Below are positions 6,614 through 13,111 of a DNA stretch of 20,204 nucleotides, piece after piece (positions within the stretch are counted from its first letter, which is position 1; each line of letters starts with the position of its first letter). The DNA comes from a virus: the IMG/VR virus record IMGVR_UViG_3300046457_000027, positions 1 to 20,204 of that record, one strand, 5' to 3'. The notes beneath the pieces were generated by a model. That model was not told the DNA's origin, did not search any database, and saw nothing but the letters and a program-made list of their open reading frames with translations. The position numbers and the translations under genes are program-made.

Positions 6614-6913
6614 ATGTTAAACAAACTCAAGGGGTTCCTCCAGGGATTCCAGAGCCTCTCGATGTGGGAGGCGCAGTCGATGATTCCGCGCAAGGAACCG
6701 CAGCCCACCGATGCCAAGGATGTCCTCACTGAAGTCATCCAGCGTGCTCAATCCGGGGGCTTCAGTCTCCAGAACGATTACGCACGGACCAACGCTCAGG
6801 TGGTCGCTATGGCTGCCTCTTGTGGGTACATCACGACCGAGCAGAAGCGTGGCTCGTTTGGCCGCAAGTGGTTGGCTACAAGGAAAGGTAAGGCTTACCT
6901 GGAGGTGAACTGA
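6614..6913 (+). CDS. Possible winged-helix protein, unknown role (99 aa)
   Basis: AAAGGA (6601-6606) lies 7 nt before the ATG. After an N-terminal amphipathic stretch (MLNKLKGFLQGFQSL), residues 34-96 look like a small winged-helix fold: a helix (DVLTEVIQRAQ), a candidate recognition helix (NAQVVAMAASCGYI) and a wing-like end (RKWLATRKGKAYLEV), where W-x-x-T-x-x-G is common at the end of such domains. DNA binding is an inference from pattern only. The gene follows DNA polymerase and its TGA overlaps the i-spanin start. Confidence 0.7.
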   Translation: MLNKLKGFLQGFQSLSMWEAQSMIPRKEPQPTDAKDVLTEVIQRAQSGGFSLQNDYARTNAQVVAMAASCGYITTEQKRGSFGRKWLATRKGKAYLEVN

Positions 6914-7356
6914 TGTTCCCCCTATCGCTCCCCCTCAAGTGGATTGCTGGGGGTCTCCTAGCCCTCCTCATCCTCGCCATCGGCTACTTCTCAGTCCACA
7001 CCTACACCACCACAGTCCACCAGAACGGGCAGCTACAGGCCGCTAACGTGACCCTGAAGGCTGACTCTGCGAAGGCTTCAAGTGCTACGGAAGTGGCCGT
7101 GAAGAAGCTCCAGCAGTTCGACACCATCATCCAGAAGAAGGTAACGAATGAACAACACATCCAGCAAGACACTGCCCAGTTCGTCAATGCGCGCAAGCAG
7201 CTCGGTGTGCAGAGCGTGGCTGTTGATGCTTGGGCTACCGCTGCTGTGCCTGCTGCTGTCATTAGCAGCCTGTGTGAGCGCACCGCAATCCGTAGCTCCG
7301 ATTGTCACCGAGACCAAGACAGTCCAAATCCCGCAAGCACTGACCTCCCCCACTGA
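6913..7356 (+). CDS. i-spanin (Rz-like inner-membrane lysis protein)
   Basis: A strong ribosome site (GGAGGTG) precedes the ATG, which overlaps the previous stop. The 147-residue protein has one N-terminal transmembrane segment (residues about 9-28, IAGGLLALLILAIGYFSV) followed by a long periplasmic helical/coiled-coil region rich in Ala, Lys, Gln and Val (about 38-100), the layout of Rz-type i-spanins. The last quarter is compositionally odd (Cys, Pro, Asp) because the DNA there also encodes the o-spanin in another frame. With the lipoprotein at 7148 it would bridge inner and outer membranes and fuse them in the last step of lysis. Family assignment is by topology and by the overlapping partner, not by direct motif. 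Confidence 0.85.
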   Translation: MFPLSLPLKWIAGGLLALLILAIGYFSVHTYTTTVHQNGQLQAANVTLKADSAKASSATEVAVKKLQQFDTIIQKKVTNEQHIQQDTAQFVNARKQLGVQSVAVDAWATAAVPAAVISSLCERTAIRSSDCHRDQDSPNPASTDLPH

Positions 7357-7483
7357 GCCCGCTATCTGCAGGCTGGAAACCAACGGGGACTTGGTGGACT
7401 GCATCAAGGCGTACGACAACCAATTGCTCTCGTGCAATGCCGATAAGGCGAGCATCGAAGAGTTCCAGAAGGAGCCTAAGTGA
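7148..7483 (+). CDS. o-spanin (Rz1-like outer-membrane lipoprotein)
   Basis: This gene starts inside the i-spanin gene in the +1 frame and extends beyond it, the overlapping Rz/Rz1 arrangement. The ATG at 7148 has AAGAAGG 6 nt upstream; an ATG at 7187 would also give a full signal peptide but lacks a ribosome site. A hydrophobic segment (LLMLGLPLLCLLLSL) ends in the lipobox LAAC, predicting lipidation of C42. The mature part is about 70 residues with several prolines near its start (APQSVAPIV, IPQALTSPTEP), as usual for o-spanins. It would sit in the outer membrane and bind the i-spanin. AGAAGGAG near its 3' end is the ribosome site for the next gene. Confidence 0.87.
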   Translation: MNNTSSKTLPSSSMRASSSVCRAWLLMLGLPLLCLLLSLAACVSAPQSVAPIVTETKTVQIPQALTSPTEPAICRLETNGDLVDCIKAYDNQLLSCNADKASIEEFQKEPK

Positions 7484-7671
7484 CCTCTGCTCAGCTCCTC
7501 GCATTCCACACCCAAGAACTCCTCGAAGCCCACCGCCAGTTGTCCTTGGCTGGCGTCATCACCCACCTCAACGGCCAGCGACTGACCATCAGCCAACGCT
7601 GTGCAATCGCACGGGAAGCGCTGGTTGCCTGGGGGTCTACCAAGTCGGTCCTTACAAAGGCTATGCAATGA
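7480..7671 (+). CDS. Small protein of unknown function (63 aa, GTG start)
   Basis: The GTG start overlaps the o-spanin stop (GTGA), and AGAAGGAG just upstream is an excellent ribosome site, which decides the start. The product is predicted mostly helical (SAQLLAFHTQELLEAHRQLS near the N-terminus), without membrane segment or known motif. Its TGA overlaps the next ATG (ATGA). Position directly after the spanins does not by itself imply a lysis role, since the following genes concern nucleotide or DNA metabolism. Confidence 0.65.
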   Translation: MTSAQLLAFHTQELLEAHRQLSLAGVITHLNGQRLTISQRCAIAREALVAWGSTKSVLTKAMQ

Positions 7672-7844
7672 ACCTCTTTGACGCAATCACATTCGCCCGT
7701 GCAGCCATGCACACCTCGGGCACCATCGTGCTGGACACTCGGGCACGGAAGATGGTCGCCAAGGTTTCCGATGACCTCAACTCCCGGATGATTGCGGAGG
7801 CGTACAACAAACTCGCAGAGTTCCACAAGGAGTTACGGGCATGA
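7668..7844 (+). CDS. Small protein of unknown function (58 aa)
   Basis: I start this gene at the ATG at 7668, which overlaps the previous TGA and has AAAGG shortly upstream; the frame stays open further left but would run through the preceding gene. The product is MNLFDAITFARAAMHTSGTI and about 38 more residues, alpha-helical in its second half and ending KELRA. Its first five residues are the same as those of the next gene (MNLFD). No domain is recognised. Its TGA overlaps the start of the nucleotidyltransferase-like gene. Confidence 0.6.
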   Translation: MNLFDAITFARAAMHTSGTIVLDTRARKMVAKVSDDLNSRMIAEAYNKLAEFHKELRA

Positions 7845-8434
7845 ACCTGTTCGATCAATTCGAAGAAATCCTCAGCAAGCTCAAGGATGCTGGAATCATG
7901 GGAGCCCTCATCGCGGGGGGTGCTTGCCGCGACCACATCCTGGGCCGCCCCGTAAAAGATGTGGATGTCTTCGTGCCCTCGCAGCCGAACATCGATGTGA
8001 AGCTGGCGCAAGCCTTTGGGGCCTTCAACGTGAGCCCCATCATCGCCGCAGAGTACGCAGGTGCGGGTGGCGAGGTGGAGCACGTCTACGAGATTCAAGA
8101 GGAAGACGCGGACCCCTTCGCTCCCCATCCGTTGGAGCATGTGCCCGTTCAGGTCATCGTACTGGCACCTGGGCTGAACCCAGTTGAACGTGCTGCGCAC
8201 CATGACTTTGGCATCTGCCAAGCGTGGTATATCGGAGGTCGCGTCTTTAGTTGGACCGAAGCGTTCCACTTGGACATGCAATTCAGGACGTTCACCCTCA
8301 GCCAGTGTGAGGACCAGCAGCAGTTCGACCGCTCGATGCGCAGGTGGACCGGGAAGTTTGCCAAGCGGTTCCCTGAGTTCTCTCTGCATATCCCGGTGGG
8401 GTTCCATCACTTTGACCAGCAGGTGTTCGGTTGA
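7841..8434 (+). CDS. Nucleotidyltransferase-fold protein
   Basis: AAGGAG lies 9-10 nt before the ATG, which overlaps the previous stop. The 197-residue protein shows the nucleotidyltransferase signature: GGACRD (26-31), then LGRPVKDVDVFV with D40 and D42 as the two metal-binding aspartates. This is the active-site pattern of the Pol-beta superfamily (tRNA nucleotidyltransferase/poly(A) polymerase heads, MNT-type enzymes), and related proteins are common in T7-like phages. A third acidic residue, usually on a later strand, is not evident; the candidate strand reads VPVQVIVL. The target is unknown: it could modify a nucleotide, RNA or host protein. It sits in an operon just before the exonuclease. 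Confidence 0.75.
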   Translation: MNLFDQFEEILSKLKDAGIMGALIAGGACRDHILGRPVKDVDVFVPSQPNIDVKLAQAFGAFNVSPIIAAEYAGAGGEVEHVYEIQEEDADPFAPHPLEHVPVQVIVLAPGLNPVERAAHHDFGICQAWYIGGRVFSWTEAFHLDMQFRTFTLSQCEDQQQFDRSMRRWTGKFAKRFPEFSLHIPVGFHHFDQQVFG

Positions 8435-9192
8435 AGACCACCCTACTCTTGGATGCGGACATCTTCGCCTTCCGAATCGCTGCCACCTCCCAGAAGGCCT
8501 ACAAGTTCGATGGGGATGACGGCCCGGTGAGCCTGCAGGTGGATGACTGGGAGGATGTCTACCCCCGCGTGGATGAGGTCTTCGCCAACGTGAAGGCGCA
8601 CCTCAAGGCCGATGAGCTAATCGTCTGCCTTTCCTGCAAGACTGAGGAAGGCTTCCGCTTTGGCATCTACCCGGACTACAAGCAGAACCGGAAGGGCACC
8701 GCGCGGCCTGCCTACCTTCAGCCTTTGAAGGAGTACATGGCTGAGAAGTACCGCACCTACTGGAAGGGCACCCTTGAGGCGGATGACTGTATGGGGATTC
8801 TCTCCACGCATCCCACACTGGTCCCGGGTAAGAAGGTGATTATTTCGGAAGACAAAGATATGGCGACGGTCCCAGGGTGGCTCTACAACCCCGCCAAGGA
8901 CACCAAGCCGCGCCTCATCTCAGAGGAACAAGCAGAGTACTTCCACATGTACCAGACCCTCGTTGGGGACTCCACGGACAACTACAAAGGTTGCCCTGGG
9001 ATTGGCCCCGTGAAGGCTGAGAAGCTCCTGAAGGAAGCCCACCCGGCTGGCCTATGGGACATCGTGGTGGGAGCTTATGAAGCTAAGGGCCTCACCGAAG
9101 AAGATGCACTCCTGCAGGCGCGGCTTGCCCGCATCTGCCAACACACCGACTACGATTTTAAGAAGGCTCAGGTAATTTTATGGAACCCGTAA
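8431..9192 (+). CDS. 5'-3' exonuclease (T7 gp6 type)
   Basis: The 253-residue protein begins at a TTG overlapping the previous TGA. It has the FEN/5'-nuclease acidic cluster: D8 and D10 (LLLDADIF), EADD (116-119), and SEDKDM (D141, D143), the phosphate-binding segment YPDYKQNRK (80-88), and the helix-3-turn-helix region GDSTDNYKGCPGIGPVKAEK. T7 gp6 is longer (about 300) and has an insertion where this protein is compact. The family removes RNA primers, processes concatemer ends and degrades host DNA for nucleotide supply. It overlaps the small Cys-rich gene at 9180. Confidence 0.92.
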   Translation: MKTTLLLDADIFAFRIAATSQKAYKFDGDDGPVSLQVDDWEDVYPRVDEVFANVKAHLKADELIVCLSCKTEEGFRFGIYPDYKQNRKGTARPAYLQPLKEYMAEKYRTYWKGTLEADDCMGILSTHPTLVPGKKVIISEDKDMATVPGWLYNPAKDTKPRLISEEQAEYFHMYQTLVGDSTDNYKGCPGIGPVKAEKLLKEAHPAGLWDIVVGAYEAKGLTEEDALLQARLARICQHTDYDFKKAQVILWNP

Positions 9193-9335
9193 AGAACGAT
9201 AAGACGTGCCTTGATTGTGTGCATGGGAAGGTCGATGTCACCAACGGTGGCGTTCGCTGCACCCAGCACGATAAGCACGTGGTGCAGTGGTTCTCAACCC
9301 CGGCAAGCTGCCTCAACTATAAGGACCCGGTGTAA
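9180..9335 (+). CDS. Small Cys-rich, probably zinc-binding protein (51 aa)
   Basis: The ATG lies inside the last codons of the exonuclease gene and the TAA overlaps the ATG at 9335. The product starts MEPVKNDKTCLDCVHGKVDV and contains C10-x2-C13, then C27 and C44, plus two histidines nearby; this spacing is compatible with a small zinc ribbon. It has no clear ribosome site, so coupling is likely. A similar short Cys-rich N-terminus occurs in the next gene. Function unknown; a nucleic-acid or protein-binding zinc module is a reasonable guess. Confidence 0.65.
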   Translation: MEPVKNDKTCLDCVHGKVDVTNGGVRCTQHDKHVVQWFSTPASCLNYKDPV

Positions 9336-9808
9336 TGGAACGAGATTGCAATACGTGTGCTGTGCATACGCAGGGTTCAAGCGTTGATGAGGTGGAGCCT
9401 TGCTGCTGGACTTGCTGCGCCTCGGAGACTCACGGCGGTCCTGTGCTCCCCCAGTGGGAGCCGATTGAGTTCGTCAAGGCCACTCCGGGGTGGTGCCCCA
9501 ATTGTGGGGTTGGAATGGACCCGCAAACCAGTGTCTGCCCCAATGGAAGCTGCAGCCACGTATCTGAACTGATGGGTGGACTTGACGCCCTCCATCGGCA
9601 AATCGGTGGGGCGCACTACAAGGGCCTGAAGATTCAACCGATGGAATACTCGGTTGCCAATGGCCTCAACGCATGTGAGCACACGGCCATCAAGTACATC
9701 ACCCGGAAGAAGGGCGATAAGGCGAAGCGCTTGGAGGACTTGGACAAGGCAATCCACTCCATCGAGCTTCTGAAACAGTTCATCGAAGACGGCACTTTGG
9801 TGGATTAA
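9335..9808 (+). CDS. Cys-rich N-terminus fused to a DUF3310 domain
   Basis: The C-terminal part (about residues 87-152) has the DUF3310 pattern: HRQIGGAHYKGLKIQPMEY, then ACEHTAIKYITRKKGDKAKR and a final helix DLDKAIHSIELL. DUF3310 is frequent in phage replication regions, where it is often annotated as a nucleotide-kinase-like protein without proof of activity. The first 80 residues are unusual: C5/C8, C23/C24/C27/C28 and C54/C57/C68/C73 could form up to two or more zinc sites. The ATG overlaps the stop of the Cys-rich gene before it. It is the last gene before the long hairpin that ends this block. Confidence 0.82.
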   Translation: MERDCNTCAVHTQGSSVDEVEPCCWTCCASETHGGPVLPQWEPIEFVKATPGWCPNCGVGMDPQTSVCPNGSCSHVSELMGGLDALHRQIGGAHYKGLKIQPMEYSVANGLNACEHTAIKYITRKKGDKAKRLEDLDKAIHSIELLKQFIEDGTLVD

Positions 9809-9814
9809 CTCGAT

Positions 9815-9849
9815 TCCCGCAGATGCTTACTGGCTCGGCATCTGCGGGA
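9815..9849 (+). terminator. Long perfect hairpin closing the DNA-metabolism block
   Basis: CCCGCAGATGC (9816-9826) and GCATCTGCGGG (9838-9848) form a perfect 11-bp stem, extended by one T-A pair, with an 11-nt loop. Only ATTTAGG follows, so there is no U-tract of standard length. It may be a terminator for the phage polymerase, an RNase III processing site or a transcript-stabilising end. Its place right after the DUF3310 gene and before the candidate late promoter favours a transcript boundary. Confidence 0.6.
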
Positions 9850-9857
9850 TTTAGGGG

Positions 9858-9880
9858 TCTTAACCCTCACTCTCGCAGTA
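9858..9880 (+). promoter_or_regulatory. Candidate phage RNA polymerase promoter (T3-like core)
   Basis: TTAACCCTCACT (9860-9871) is identical to positions -15 to -4 of the T3 RNA polymerase promoter, including the ACCC specificity bases. The start-site part differs: CTC then GCAGTA instead of AAA then GGGAGA. The site lies in a 104-bp non-coding gap between a long hairpin and the first late genes, where T7-like phages place a class III promoter. The downstream stretch to 9912 is AT-rich. The mismatched initiation region and lack of a clear second copy keep this tentative. Confidence 0.4.
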
Positions 9881-9912
9881 TGCCGAAAAATGTATATAAG
9901 GTTACTTAAGAT

Positions 9913-10113
9913 ATGTCCACGGCATCCGTAACTCTCTCCGAACAAATCGGACAGCTTCTCTCACCTGAGCTCCTCAGGCTTCTTGATGAGCTGCTCCCTC
10001 TCAGCCTTCCCAATCCTAACGACCCACCATCCGTGATGTGGTTAAAGGTAGGGCAGCGCTCCATGATCGAAACCCTGCACGCGAAGTACGCAGAGGTGAA
10101 CGACCCCTCCTGA
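9913..10113 (+). CDS. Small protein of unknown function upstream of virion genes (66 aa)
   Basis: First gene after the 9809-9912 gap; AAGG lies about 11 nt before the ATG, a rather wide spacing. The product is helical and Leu-rich (LLSPELLRLLDELLPLSLPN) with a second helix (QRSMIETLHAKYAEV). It has no signal or membrane segment clear enough to call. Small genes in this position, before the gp7.3-like and portal genes, occur in many T7-like phages and are mostly uncharacterised. I do not recognise this one. Confidence 0.65.
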   Translation: MSTASVTLSEQIGQLLSPELLRLLDELLPLSLPNPNDPPSVMWLKVGQRSMIETLHAKYAEVNDPS

Positions 10114-10126
10114 GGTAATCCCCACC

Positions 10127-10327
10127 ATGTGCAGCGCCCCCAGCGCCCCGAAGCAGCAGACTGTGGCCCCGGCCCAGACCCCGGCTCCGATGGCTAACCC
10201 TGAGAACACCGCTAGTACCAACACTGCAGGTGGTCAACGGGCTGCCTCAACGGGCCGTAACGCTCTCCGTATCGACCTCGCTACACCCGCAGCATCGGCT
10301 GCATCTGGCCTGACGATTCCGAAGTAA
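10127..10327 (+). CDS. Small virion/tail assembly protein, T7 gp7.3-like
   Basis: GAGG upstream at 10112-10115 provides the ribosome site. The 66-residue protein begins MCSAPSAPK, is rich in Ala, Pro, Gln and Thr and low in structure, and ends with a GRNALRIDL segment and SGLTIPK. Phages of this group carry, just before the portal gene, a short disordered protein with basic residues and a glycine-hydrophobic C-terminal tail (T7 gp7.3 ends in GGGINI); the match here is of position, composition and tail pattern rather than alignment. T7 gp7.3 is needed for tail assembly and adsorption. Its TAA overlaps the portal ATG. Confidence 0.55.
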   Translation: MCSAPSAPKQQTVAPAQTPAPMANPENTASTNTAGGQRAASTGRNALRIDLATPAASAASGLTIPK

Positions 10328-11892
10328 TGGGTGACGTTACCGCCAGTCTCAAGGCACGGTATGACAAGCTCAGCACTGACCGCCTTACGTTCTTGGAGCG
10401 TAGCCGGGACTGTGCGAAGCTGACCATCCCCACCTTACTCCCCCCAGAGGGCTCCACTAGCTCCACCAAGTTCCCCACTCCGTACCAGTCTTTCGGTGCC
10501 AGAGCGGTGAACAACTTGGCAGCTAAGCTCCTCCTAGCATTACTCCCCCCGAACTCCCCGTTCTTCCGCCTCGTGGTGGATGACGTGACCATGCAGAAGC
10601 TCACTGGCCGCCAAGACATGCGCGCCCAGATCGAGAATGCACTGAGCGGGATGGAGCGGTCAGTCATGACCAACATCGAAACAAGCACTATCCGCACCTC
10701 GGCATTCGAAGGTATCAAGCTGCTGCTCGTTACGGGCAACGTGCTGTTCTTCTTGGCCCCTACAGGCGGCATGAAGACCTTCCGGTTGGACCGTTACGTG
10801 GTCAAGCGGGACCCTATGGGCAACGTCTTGGAACACATCACGAAAGAGTGTGTGTCCCCGATGGAGCTCCCTGAGGGCATCCGTGAGTCCGTACTGGCGA
10901 ACAAGAAGGCTGATGACAACGAAGATGTGGTGGATGTCTACACCAGCGTGAAGCGCACCAAGAGTAACTGGGAGGTCTATCAAGAAGCCAATGGCATCGA
11001 GATTCCCGGCTCGCGTGGCTCGTATCCGCTGGGCAAGTCTCCGTGGATTCCCCTCCGCTTCATCGCAGTAGATGGCGAAGACTATGGCCGCAGCTTTGTG
11101 GAAGAGTACCTGGGTGACATCAAATCCCTCAACGCTCTCCGTAAGGCCATCGTTCAGGGCTCCGCTGCTGCAGCCAAGGTCCTCTTCCTGGTCAAGCCTA
11201 ACTCCACCACCAAGCTCCGAGTGCTCACTGAGAGCGAGTCAGGTGCCGTGAAGGAAGGTAACGCTGAAGATGTGACTGTGCTGCAGATGCAGAAGCAGGC
11301 TGACTTCGCCATTGCCAAGCAGACGTGCGACACGATTACCCAAGAGCTTAGCTTTGCCTTCCTCCTGAACACCGCCATCCAGCGTAATGGTGAGCGGGTG
11401 ACAGCCGAGGAAATCCGATACATGGCTAACGAACTGGAGAGCTCACTGGGCGGTGTCTACTCGACACTGAGCCAAGAGTTCCAGTTGCCCCTCGTACAGC
11501 GAGTGATGTTCCAGATGGAGCGCCAAGGGAAACTCCCGGTGTTGCCTGAAGGAACCGTTAAGCCTGCCATCACCACAGGCATTGAGGCTATCGGACGTGG
11601 CAATGACCTCACGAAGCTGCAGCAGTTCATGACCTCCCTTGAGCAACTTGGTCCGCAAGTGGCACCCACCTACGTCAACATGGGTGACCTTATCAAGCGC
11701 ACCGGGGCATCTCTGGGTATCGACATGAACGGCCTGATTAAGACCGATGAGCAGATTGCCGCAGCAGAGCAACAGGCTCAGATGCAGAACATGCTTCAGA
11801 CATTGGGACCCAACGCTGTGAACCAGATGGGTGGTCTCGCTAAACAACACATGCAGGGCCAGCAGGCAGCCCCCGCACCACAAGGACAGTAA
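10327..11892 (+). CDS. Portal protein (head-tail connector, T7 gp8 type)
   Basis: The 521 residues align throughout with T7 gp8 (536). Diagnostic segments are TPYQSFGARAVNNLAAKLLL (near 50-70), SYPLGKSPWIPLRF, DYGRSFVEEYLGDIKSLN, KQADFAIAKQ and GERVTAEEIRYMANELE (near 355-371), followed by LGGVYSTLSQEFQLPL and TTGIEAIGRGNDL. The C-terminus is Gln/Ala/Met-rich, as in the family. Twelve copies form the ring at the capsid vertex through which DNA is packaged and ejected. The ATG overlaps the previous stop. Confidence 0.97.
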   Translation: MGDVTASLKARYDKLSTDRLTFLERSRDCAKLTIPTLLPPEGSTSSTKFPTPYQSFGARAVNNLAAKLLLALLPPNSPFFRLVVDDVTMQKLTGRQDMRAQIENALSGMERSVMTNIETSTIRTSAFEGIKLLLVTGNVLFFLAPTGGMKTFRLDRYVVKRDPMGNVLEHITKECVSPMELPEGIRESVLANKKADDNEDVVDVYTSVKRTKSNWEVYQEANGIEIPGSRGSYPLGKSPWIPLRFIAVDGEDYGRSFVEEYLGDIKSLNALRKAIVQGSAAAAKVLFLVKPNSTTKLRVLTESESGAVKEGNAEDVTVLQMQKQADFAIAKQTCDTITQELSFAFLLNTAIQRNGERVTAEEIRYMANELESSLGGVYSTLSQEFQLPLVQRVMFQMERQGKLPVLPEGTVKPAITTGIEAIGRGNDLTKLQQFMTSLEQLGPQVAPTYVNMGDLIKRTGASLGIDMNGLIKTDEQIAAAEQQAQMQNMLQTLGPNAVNQMGGLAKQHMQGQQAAPAPQGQ

Positions 11893-11893
11893 C

Positions 11894-12052
11894 ATGGCAG
11901 ACGCAATTCCCCTCGGCAGTGAACCCTCGGCTCCGGTAGAGGTAGCCCCGAAGAAGGCCAAGGCTCCCGCTAAGGTCCTCGAAGATGGCTTCTCGATTCC
12001 TGAAGGCGCAGTTCAGTTGGACTCGCACGAAGCCTACCGGGTAGACAATTGA
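11894..12052 (+). CDS. Small protein between portal and scaffold (52 aa), unknown
   Basis: The ATG at 11894 is one base after the portal stop, with the CAAGGACAG ribosome-site-like stretch upstream; the TGA overlaps the scaffold ATG by one base. The product starts MADAIPLGSEPSAPVEVAPK, has a Lys/Ala/Pro-rich middle (KKAKAPAKVLEDG) and ends DSHEAYRVDN. The low-complexity Ala-Pro-Lys composition resembles the adjacent gp7.3-like and scaffold proteins and suggests a disordered assembly accessory. I recognise no family. Confidence 0.6.
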   Translation: MADAIPLGSEPSAPVEVAPKKAKAPAKVLEDGFSIPEGAVQLDSHEAYRVDN

Positions 12053-12858
12053 TGAGCCAAGAGAACGCAGCAGCCGCACAAGCCCCCGCCAATCAACCGG
12101 CACCGGGGACCCCCGAGTACGATGCAGCGATGGCCGCGAAGTACGATGCAGCCTCGGGCAATGCTCCGCAAGCAGAAGCCCCGCAACGCCCCGCTCACGT
12201 TCCCGAGAAGTTCTGGAACCCTGAGACTGGTGCAGTAGACACCGAAGCGTGGGCGCGCTCGTACACCGAACTGGAACAGAAGCAATCCCAAGGTAAGCCC
12301 GCAGAGGCCCCGGCTGGTGAAGCTCCTGCAGCACCGGATGCGGCAGCCGAAGCCCTGGAATCGAAGGGCCTGAACCTCGCTGACTTCAGCACGGAGTTCG
12401 CTCAGGCAGGCAACCTCTCGGAAGCCTCGTACCAGAAGCTCGAAGCCGCTGGCATTCCGAAGCCGATGGTGGACGCCTACATCGCTGGTCAGCAAGCTCT
12501 AGCCACGCAAGTCCGCGCACAGGGCCTTGAAGCTGCAGGCGGTGAGGAACAGTTCAACGCTATGGCAACGTGGGCCAAGAACGGCCTTACCGCTGGTGAG
12601 CTCGATGCCTACAACCAAGCGGTCACCACGGGTTCTGTGGATCAAGCCAAGCTGGCTATCTCGGGTCTCCGCGCGCGCTATGAGGCAGCCAATGGCCGCG
12701 AACCGCAACTCCTTGGTGGTGGCAATGCCAACGCTGGGAATGCTGGCTATGGTTCACGGGCTGAGATGGTGCGTGATATGTCGGACCCGCGCTACTCGAA
12801 GGATGAAGCCTACCGAAAGTCGGTGGAAAATAAACTCGCTGTAACTACGGCCTTCTAA
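12052..12858 (+). CDS. Capsid assembly scaffolding protein (T7 gp9 type)
   Basis: I take the ATG at 12052 rather than the TTG one codon earlier. The 268-residue product (T7 gp9 is 307) has a disordered Ala/Pro/Gln-rich N-terminus containing a short repeat (EYDAAMAAKYDAAS), then PEKFWNPETGAVDTEAWARS, a common scaffold motif, then helical segments. The C-terminus, EMVRDMSDPRYSKDEAYRKS followed by VENKL, is the capsid-interacting end typical of gp9 homologues. The protein directs prohead assembly and leaves before DNA packaging. It is co-translated with the small gene before it. Confidence 0.94.
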   Translation: MSQENAAAAQAPANQPAPGTPEYDAAMAAKYDAASGNAPQAEAPQRPAHVPEKFWNPETGAVDTEAWARSYTELEQKQSQGKPAEAPAGEAPAAPDAAAEALESKGLNLADFSTEFAQAGNLSEASYQKLEAAGIPKPMVDAYIAGQQALATQVRAQGLEAAGGEEQFNAMATWAKNGLTAGELDAYNQAVTTGSVDQAKLAISGLRARYEAANGREPQLLGGGNANAGNAGYGSRAEMVRDMSDPRYSKDEAYRKSVENKLAVTTAF

Positions 12859-12859
12859 C

Positions 12860-13111
12860 ATGCCCTCTCTGGATGCCAATAAGGGCTCCACGGTGAACGC
12901 TTCTGGAACCAAGATTGCTGCTGCTGTTGCACTCGGCAGTGGCAAGCTGGACACCACGAAGGCGGTCAACGATGCCCATACCTTTGTCAAAGTAGGTAAC
13001 CTTCAAGTCAACGTCAAGACTGCCATTGCAATGGGAATCTTGGCGCGCAATGCAAGTGACACACTGGTTGAACTGAACGGGGCTACGGCTCCCACGGTTA
13101 CTACCAAGTAG
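12860..13111 (+). CDS. Small Ala/Thr-rich protein between scaffold and capsid (83 aa)
   Basis: Starts one base after the scaffold stop and ends 174 nt before the capsid ATG. The sequence (MPSLDANKGSTVNASGTKIA and onward) is rich in Ala, Thr, Asn and Val with predicted beta strands (FVKVGNLQVNVKTAIAMGIL) and no cysteines. T7 itself has no gene at this place. The position and composition suggest a head-associated or decoration protein, but nothing in the sequence proves it. Alternative: a minor morphogenesis factor. Confidence 0.6.
   Translation: MPSLDANKGSTVNASGTKIAAAVALGSGKLDTTKAVNDAHTFVKVGNLQVNVKTAIAMGILARNASDTLVELNGATAPTVTTK

Noticed and set aside
7661-8410. Minus-strand open frame (249 codons) opposite the nucleotidyltransferase-like gene
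   Set aside because: The + strand frame has the GG-x-x-RD/DVD motif and a ribosome site; the minus frame has nothing recognisable.
12117-12155. Repeated GTACGATGCAGC-type sequence in the scaffold gene
   Set aside because: It encodes a short in-frame YDAA repeat in a disordered Ala-rich N-terminus; ordinary low complexity rather than a regulatory repeat.
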